DNA from: a bacterium
Lineage (GTDB): Bacteria; Patescibacteriota; UBA1384; CAJBMM01
Assembly: GCA_027364665.1 (NCBI GenBank)
Contig: DAHXOW010000078.1
Span: forward strand, 1-7,808
Length of the DNA: 7,808 bases
Direction of reading: 5' to 3'
The position numbers and the translations under genes are program-made. Numbering within the stretch: position 1 is the first letter of the stretch; each line of letters opens with the position of its first letter. Below the pieces are notes generated by a model that was given only the letters and a program-made list of their open reading frames with translations, had not been told where the DNA came from and ran no database searches. This document shows positions 4,975 through 7,808 of this stretch, in pieces.

Positions 4975-6881
4975 TAAATACAGAAGCTTTTAAAGTTGAA
5001 ACTGGCTACGAATTACGTCTATCGGGCCTGATTAAATGGTTGTGCGACGTAAACTTCGAAAGAACTGATCGTGTTACAACGTTTGGCCAGTTCTCTGTTG
5101 TTGGAGATAGGATCAAAATTTATCCAATTAACAATCGCTGGCCTCTAGTAATCGATCTGTTAGGAGAAAAAGTCGAATCTATAACGATTCTATCCTCACC
5201 TAAACCAAAGAGGGTCAGCAGTTTTACTCTGAACCCCAATTTTCTTGACGCGGATGGGTTACGTTTTTTGCCAGGACAATACGTGGTTCATTTGGATCAT
5301 GGTATCGGATTATTTAAGGGTCTGGGTTTGCACAGGCGATTGGACGAATCAGATAATAATCCAAATCCGTATCAAACCGATAGCTTAAACCTTCTTCAGT
5401 CGACTGACGATAAGTGGGATCCGTATTTGATAATCGAATATGCTGATGGCGCAGAATTATTTGTTCCCCCAAAATACTCGGATAAAATTACACACTACAT
5501 AGGTAGCCGAAGGCCGGTCTTAGCAAAATTAGGATCGTCTCGTTGGCAAGCCACAAAAAAACATGTCGAAGAAAGCCTTTTTAAGTTGGCCAAAGAATTA
5601 CTTGATGTAGCGGCGAAACGGAAGAAATTTCATCGGCAAATTTATAATTATTCATCGTCCTGGCTCGAGATGGTAGACAGAGGTTTCCCATATTTGCCAA
5701 CCGATGATCAGCAAAAAGCAATCGACGATGTTTTAAATGATCTATCTGCCGATTATCCAATGGATCGTTTAATTTGTGGTGATGTCGGTTTTGGTAAGAC
5801 CGAAGTGGCTATTAGGGCAGCGACAGCGGTTATTAGTTGTGGCAAACAAGTGGTTATGCTTTGCCCGACTACTCTTTTAGCCCAACAACATTTTGCTACT
5901 TTTTCTGAGCGTTTGTCAGAATTACCGATTAATATAGCTATTTTAAGTCGATTGGTTCCGGGGTCCGAGCAAGATGAAACTAAACAAAAAATAAATCAGG
6001 GTAAGGTTGATTTGATTATTGGGACACACGGGTTATTACGTGACGACATAATTTATCCAAATCTGGGTTTATTAATTATCGACGAAGAACAACGGTTTGG
6101 GGTCAAAGATAAAGAACATCTAAAAAAGATAAAGATCGGAATAGATATATTGACATTATCGGCGACTCCCATTCCCAGGACGCTTTTTTCTAGCTTGTCC
6201 GGATTAAGAACAATTAGCTTGATTCAAACTCCTCCTAAGAGGCGTAAGCCAATTGTTACTGAGGTGAGGCTTTTTAATTCGGCGGAAATGATTCAATTGA
6301 TTGATAGGGAGGTCAAAAGAGGCGGGCAGGTAATTGTTCTTCACAATAGGGTTTCCAACATTCAGATGAGAACTATGCAATTGAAAAAAGCTTTACCAAA
6401 TTTAGCAATCGATTATGCGCATGGACAGATGCCAGAGAGCAGGTTATCAGCAGTTATGTCAAAAATGATCCATCACGGGCTGGATTGTCTGGTAGTCTCT
6501 TCGATAATTGAAAACGGTATCGATTTGCCACTAGCCAATACATTAATTGTCGAAGAAGCCGATCGATTTGGTTTGGCAGATCTTTATCAATTAAGAGGAA
6601 GGGTCGGCAGGGGAGACCGCCAGGCTTACGCATATTTCTTTTATTCTGATAAGGAATTGACCAAAGCAGCCAGGCAACGTTTTAAGGTGCTTACAGATTT
6701 AACTGATCTTGGCAGCGGTTACTCAGTGGCATTGCATGACATGGAAATAAGAGGCGGGGGAAACGTCCTTGGCAGAGAACAACACGGTAATATGGAAGCT
6801 GTCGGTCTGTCACTGTATGTTAAATTACTTGATTTCGCCACAAAGAAACTTTCAGCAGGCTCTTTCGAGACAGGCAAATAA
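4959..6881 (+). CDS. mfd: Short Mfd: transcription-repair coupling translocase lacking N- and C-terminal domains
   Basis: Superfamily 2 DNA translocase that pushes or removes stalled RNA polymerase. At 640 residues it is far below the usual 1,100-1,200. Order: a remnant of the UvrB-like region (about 20-90; GQFSVVGDRIKIYP, LLGEKVESI); the RNAP-interacting (CarD-like) domain, from PGQYVVHLDHGIG (105-117) to IEYADGAELFVPPKY (159-173), with a polar insert about 125-155; then the motor with GDVGFGKTE (274-282), DEEQRFG (375-381), LSATPIPRT (400-408), ENGIDLP and QLRGRVGRG (544-552); and the TRG region ending in RGGGNVLGREQHGN (598-611). The UvrA-binding D2 and autoinhibitory D7 are absent. The RNAP-binding domain rules out RecG. 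The start is GTG 4959 or ATG 4968; neither has a Shine-Dalgarno. A weak plus-strand promoter (TTGTTA 4924, TATATC 4948) would give a nearly leaderless mRNA. Confidence 0.9.
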   Translation: MPIMSINTEAFKVETGYELRLSGLIKWLCDVNFERTDRVTTFGQFSVVGDRIKIYPINNRWPLVIDLLGEKVESITILSSPKPKRVSSFTLNPNFLDADGLRFLPGQYVVHLDHGIGLFKGLGLHRRLDESDNNPNPYQTDSLNLLQSTDDKWDPYLIIEYADGAELFVPPKYSDKITHYIGSRRPVLAKLGSSRWQATKKHVEESLFKLAKELLDVAAKRKKFHRQIYNYSSSWLEMVDRGFPYLPTDDQQKAIDDVLNDLSADYPMDRLICGDVGFGKTEVAIRAATAVISCGKQVVMLCPTTLLAQQHFATFSERLSELPINIAILSRLVPGSEQDETKQKINQGKVDLIIGTHGLLRDDIIYPNLGLLIIDEEQRFGVKDKEHLKKIKIGIDILTLSATPIPRTLFSSLSGLRTISLIQTPPKRRKPIVTEVRLFNSAEMIQLIDREVKRGGQVIVLHNRVSNIQMRTMQLKKALPNLAIDYAHGQMPESRLSAVMSKMIHHGLDCLVVSSIIENGIDLPLANTLIVEEADRFGLADLYQLRGRVGRGDRQAYAYFFYSDKELTKAARQRFKVLTDLTDLGSGYSVALHDMEIRGGGNVLGREQHGNMEAVGLSLYVKLLDFATKKLSAGSFETGK

Positions 6882-6915
6882 TTTTTATAAATAAAGACCG
6901 CGAAATGTATCATTA

Positions 6916-6944
6916 TTGATTTTTTTAAATATGACAGGTAAAGT
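6916..6944 (+). promoter_or_regulatory. Possible promoter for topA
   Basis: TTGATT (6916-6921), a 17-base spacer and TAAAGT (6939-6944) lie in the 93-base gap between mfd and topA, four of six matches to each box. Predicted start is near 6951, a leader of about 24 bases. The region is AT-rich, so a chance match is possible. No convincing terminator for mfd is seen in the same gap. Confidence 0.35.
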
Positions 6945-6974
6945 GCGAAGGAAAGTGTCTTTTAGGAGAATTGG

Positions 6975-7808
6975 TTGACAAAATTAATCATCGTAGAATC
7001 TCCGGCTAAAGCCAAAACGATTAGCCGTTTTTTAGGGTCAAATTACGAGGTCATTGCTTCAGTGGGGCATGTTCGTGATTTACCGACCAATAAATTAGGT
7101 ATTGATGTGGCCCACGATTTCACGCCAGAATACGTTATTCCCCCGAAAGCCAAAACGACAATAGCTTCATTACGCAAAGCCTTGAAAGGGTCGGATATTT
7201 TATTGTTGGCTACCGACCCTGATCGAGAAGGAGAGGCGATTGCTTGGCATGTTAAAGAAGTTTTATCTCCAAAGATCCAGACTAAACGAATCAGTTTTCA
7301 TGAGATTAGCAAGGCTGCGGTAGAAAAAGCACTTTCAGAAGCACGAGATATTGATATGGAATTGGTCGAAGCACAAACGGCCAGGCGCGAACTTGACCGG
7401 TTAGTGGGCTACAGTCTTTCTCCATTTCTATGGAAGAAAGTCGCCCCGAAGTTAAGTGCTGGAAGGGTTCAGTCCGTGGCGGTTCGTTTGATTGTCGAAA
7501 AAGAACGGGAAATTATTAATTTCGTTCAAAAAGAATACTGGTCCTTGAAAGCTAAACTTTTTAAAAATTCGGAATTTATTGCTTTATTAATTTCATTGGA
7601 CGGAAAAACCATCCCCAAGCACGGTTTATCTGGATTAACAGCCACAGACCTCAAATCCCGCTTAGATTGCGCCAATTTTACAGTTATTGATCTGGATAAA
7701 AAGGAAATAAGAAGAATTCCCCACCCACCCTTTATCACGTCAAGTTTGCAACAGGAAGCGGGTCGAAGGCTTGGCTTTAGTGCAAAGAAAACAATGACTT
7801 TGGCACAG
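6975..7808 (+). CDS. topA: DNA topoisomerase I, type IA (3' partial)
   Basis: Relaxes negative supercoils by cutting one strand. 278 residues are in the window and the frame is open to the right edge. The start is TTG 6975: AGGAG (6964-6968) lies six bases upstream, an in-frame stop at 6963 rules out extension, and the protein then reads TKLIIVESPAKAKTI, the family N-terminus. Toprim domain: E8, and the metal-binding triad D81, D83, E85 in ATDPDREGEAIAWH. Later come RRELDRLVGYSLSPFLWKKV, LSAGRVQSVAVRLIVEKERE, and PPFITSSLQQEAGRRLGFSAKKTM at the end. The catalytic Tyr (usually in a TYMRTDS motif) is expected just past the edge. No frameshift is seen. Confidence 0.96.
   Translation, partial: MTKLIIVESPAKAKTISRFLGSNYEVIASVGHVRDLPTNKLGIDVAHDFTPEYVIPPKAKTTIASLRKALKGSDILLLATDPDREGEAIAWHVKEVLSPKIQTKRISFHEISKAAVEKALSEARDIDMELVEAQTARRELDRLVGYSLSPFLWKKVAPKLSAGRVQSVAVRLIVEKEREIINFVQKEYWSLKAKLFKNSEFIALLISLDGKTIPKHGLSGLTATDLKSRLDCANFTVIDLDKKEIRRIPHPPFITSSLQQEAGRRLGFSAKKTMTLAQ

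Overview
The window reads like a small, compact bacterial genome, most likely from the Candidate Phyla Radiation (Patescibacteria). This is inferred, not proved. The grounds are an isoleucyl-tRNA synthetase with a histidine-phosphatase domain inside it, a stripped-down Mfd, overlapping genes, an rplU-secE-nusG-rplK cluster with no rplA after rplK, and GTG/TTG starts. UGA ends several genes here (rodA, secE, nusG, rplK), so the code is the standard bacterial one, not the UGA=Gly code of some CPR lineages.

Layout, left to right. (1) Positions 2-1972 hold the C-terminal two thirds of IleRS, open at the left edge. It begins inside the junction with an inserted phosphoglycerate-mutase-like domain and then continues as catalytic core, KMSKS loop and anticodon-binding domain. 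(2) rodA starts on the last base of the ileS stop codon (TAATG). (3) After a 114-base gap with a good sigma70-type promoter comes a tight cluster, rplU-secE-nusG-rplK, with ATGA or near-zero junctions. (4) The 220-base gap 4739-4958 has no protein gene, but its minus strand carries what looks like an undescribed small RNA gene. It has a perfect TTGACA-N17-TATAAT promoter, a long rod-like fold, and a 20-bp terminator-like hairpin. (5) A 640-residue short Mfd follows. (6) After a 93-base gap, topA begins at a TTG codon and runs off the right edge.

All protein genes are on the plus strand and are housekeeping: tRNA charging, wall elongation, ribosome, secretion, transcription elongation and coupling, and DNA supercoiling. 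The only minus-strand gene is the putative RNA, whose -35 element overlaps the mfd start region. Seven of its helix positions are G-U pairs on the minus strand and would be A-C mismatches on the plus strand, against one the other way round, which fixes the transcribed strand. Its apical region can form a tiny hairpin with the loop CCUCCUUU, the anti-Shine-Dalgarno sequence of 16S rRNA, and two further loops carry UUCCCC. That makes it a candidate regulator of translation initiation. This RNA and the phosphatase-bearing IleRS are the two things most worth following up.
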